A stretch of DNA of 5,211 nt, from assembly GCA_030640725.1 (NCBI GenBank), contig DAOWIV010000125.1, forward strand, positions 1 through 5,211. The letters run 5' to 3'. Position 1 is the first letter of the stretch. Every line of letters starts with the position of its first letter. Shown here piece by piece: positions 4,486-5,211 of this stretch. Made by a program: the position numbers and the translations under genes. This stretch comes from Methanosarcinales archaeon (GTDB lineage Archaea > Halobacteriota > Methanosarcinia > Methanosarcinales > Methanogasteraceae). The notes beneath the pieces were generated by a model. That model ran no database searches, was not told the DNA's origin, and saw only the letters and a list, made by a program, of their open reading frames with translations.

Positions 4486-5211
4486 ATAGTTAAAGAAGTT
4501 GTCAGTCTGAGGAACGTGTCGGTGCACTATAGAGACCTGCCTGTGCTGGAGGATGTCTCTCTCTCGATATACCAGCACGACTTCCTTGGCATCATAGGAC
4601 CGAACGGAGGCGGGAAGACCACGCTCTTAAAGGTCATACTCGGACTGGTGAAACCTGACAGCGGAGAAGTCAGAGTTTTTGGAGGAGATCCGTTGCAGAA
4701 CAGGAGATATATCGGGTACGTCCCCCAGCACAGTCTCTTTGACCCGAACTTTCCGATCAGCGTCCGGGACGTGGTGTTGACAGGGCGCGCGAGGCAGGCG
4801 CTCTTCAGGCGGTACACTGACCATGACAAAAAACTGGCTCGCAGCGCGCTTGAGATGGTGGGGATGCTCCCGCTCAAAGAGAGGCAGATCGGCAGACTGT
4901 CAGGAGGGCAGCAGCAGCGGGTCTTTATCGCAAGAGCGCTTGCAGCAGAACCCGGAGTGCTCCTGCTTGATGAGCCTGCAGCCGGCATCGATGCGTGTGC
5001 GCAGACCGAGTTTTATGAACTGCTCGGAAGACTGAAGCAGAGGATGGCGATTGTGATGGTCTCACATGACATCACAGCAGTCTCGGTGCATGTGAGTAAG
5101 ATCGCATGTCTCAACCAGAGACTGTTCTACCACGACTCAAAGGAGTTGATGGCAGAGGATCTGGAAGCGGCATACCAGTGCCCGGTAGAATTGATCGCGC
5201 ACGGCATCCCG
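4486..5211 (+). CDS. znuC: ATP-binding protein of the zinc/manganese ABC importer (ZnuC family), 3' end cut by the window
   Basis: The reading frame is open to the right edge (242 codons), close to the usual 250-260. It is the cytoplasmic ATPase that drives metal uptake. All ABC motifs are intact, numbered from the ATA: Walker A GPNGGGKTT (38-46), Q-loop VPQH (Q81), signature LSGGQQQR (138-145), Walker B VLLLDEP (158-164), D-loop AGID (166-169) and switch H194 in VSHD. The end, CPVELIAHGIP, is typical of the family shortly before the C-terminus. The start is unusual: after the in-frame TGA at 4465 there is no ATG, GTG or TTG until GTG at 4516, which would remove the first beta strand (VVSLRNVSV). 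ATA at 4486, 8 nt after GGAG, restores the expected N-terminus. A permease gene probably follows. Start uncertain, function firm. Confidence 0.92.
   Translation, partial: MVKEVVSLRNVSVHYRDLPVLEDVSLSIYQHDFLGIIGPNGGGKTTLLKVILGLVKPDSGEVRVFGGDPLQNRRYIGYVPQHSLFDPNFPISVRDVVLTGRARQALFRRYTDHDKKLARSALEMVGMLPLKERQIGRLSGGQQQRVFIARALAAEPGVLLLDEPAAGIDACAQTEFYELLGRLKQRMAIVMVSHDITAVSVHVSKIACLNQRLFYHDSKELMAEDLEAAYQCPVELIAHGIP

Noticed and set aside
4527..4988. Minus-strand open frame of 153 codons
   Set aside because: Antisense to the ABC ATPase, whose motifs are all intact in the plus-strand frame; the Ser/Pro-rich translation is a shadow.

Overview
This window looks like a chromosomal segment of a euryarchaeon, most likely a methanogen or methanotrophic relative of the Methanosarcinales. 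Archaeal markers are the elongation factor aEF1B, a small four-CPxCG-type zinc protein next to it, a tRNA-Ala without an encoded CCA end, TATA-like boxes, oligo-T terminators and strong GGAGGTG-type Shine-Dalgarno (SD) sites. The order cannot be fixed from this window. No mobile element, CRISPR array or prophage is visible.

Left block (1-2722, minus strand): the head of an Rnf operon in the order rnfC-rnfD-rnfG-rnfE, with rnfE running off the left edge. The genes are coupled tightly: a 4-nt ATGA overlap (C/D), a 1-nt gap (D/G) and no gap (G/E), each start with a strong SD inside the preceding gene. Rnf is a membrane oxidoreductase that couples electron flow from ferredoxin to ion pumping. RnfC keeps both 4Fe-4S clusters but the glycine-rich and acidic motifs that bind NADH/FMN in bacterial RnfC are replaced. 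This suggests the electron partner is not NAD. No multihaem cytochrome gene precedes rnfC here, unlike in Methanosarcina acetivorans.

Middle block (2723-3516): the rnf promoter region with a TATA box and a 33-bp imperfect palindrome, then oligo-T terminators, tRNA-Ala(CGC), aEF1B and a 57-residue zinc-ribbon protein, all on the minus strand. The last three look like one translation-related transcript (zinc protein, then aEF1B, then tRNA).

Right block (3517-5211, plus strand): a zinc/manganese-type ABC uptake system. A predicted lipoprotein that binds metal (ZnuA-like) is followed by its ATPase (ZnuC-like), which is cut by the right edge a little before its expected end. A permease gene would be expected next. 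The binding protein has an odd Leu/Pro-repeat signal region and an Ala where the first metal-binding His normally sits. The ATPase has no ATG, GTG or TTG at its expected start and may begin at ATA.

Nothing here amounts to a wholly new system. The points most worth attention are the non-NADH Rnf module, the altered metal site and the non-standard start codon.
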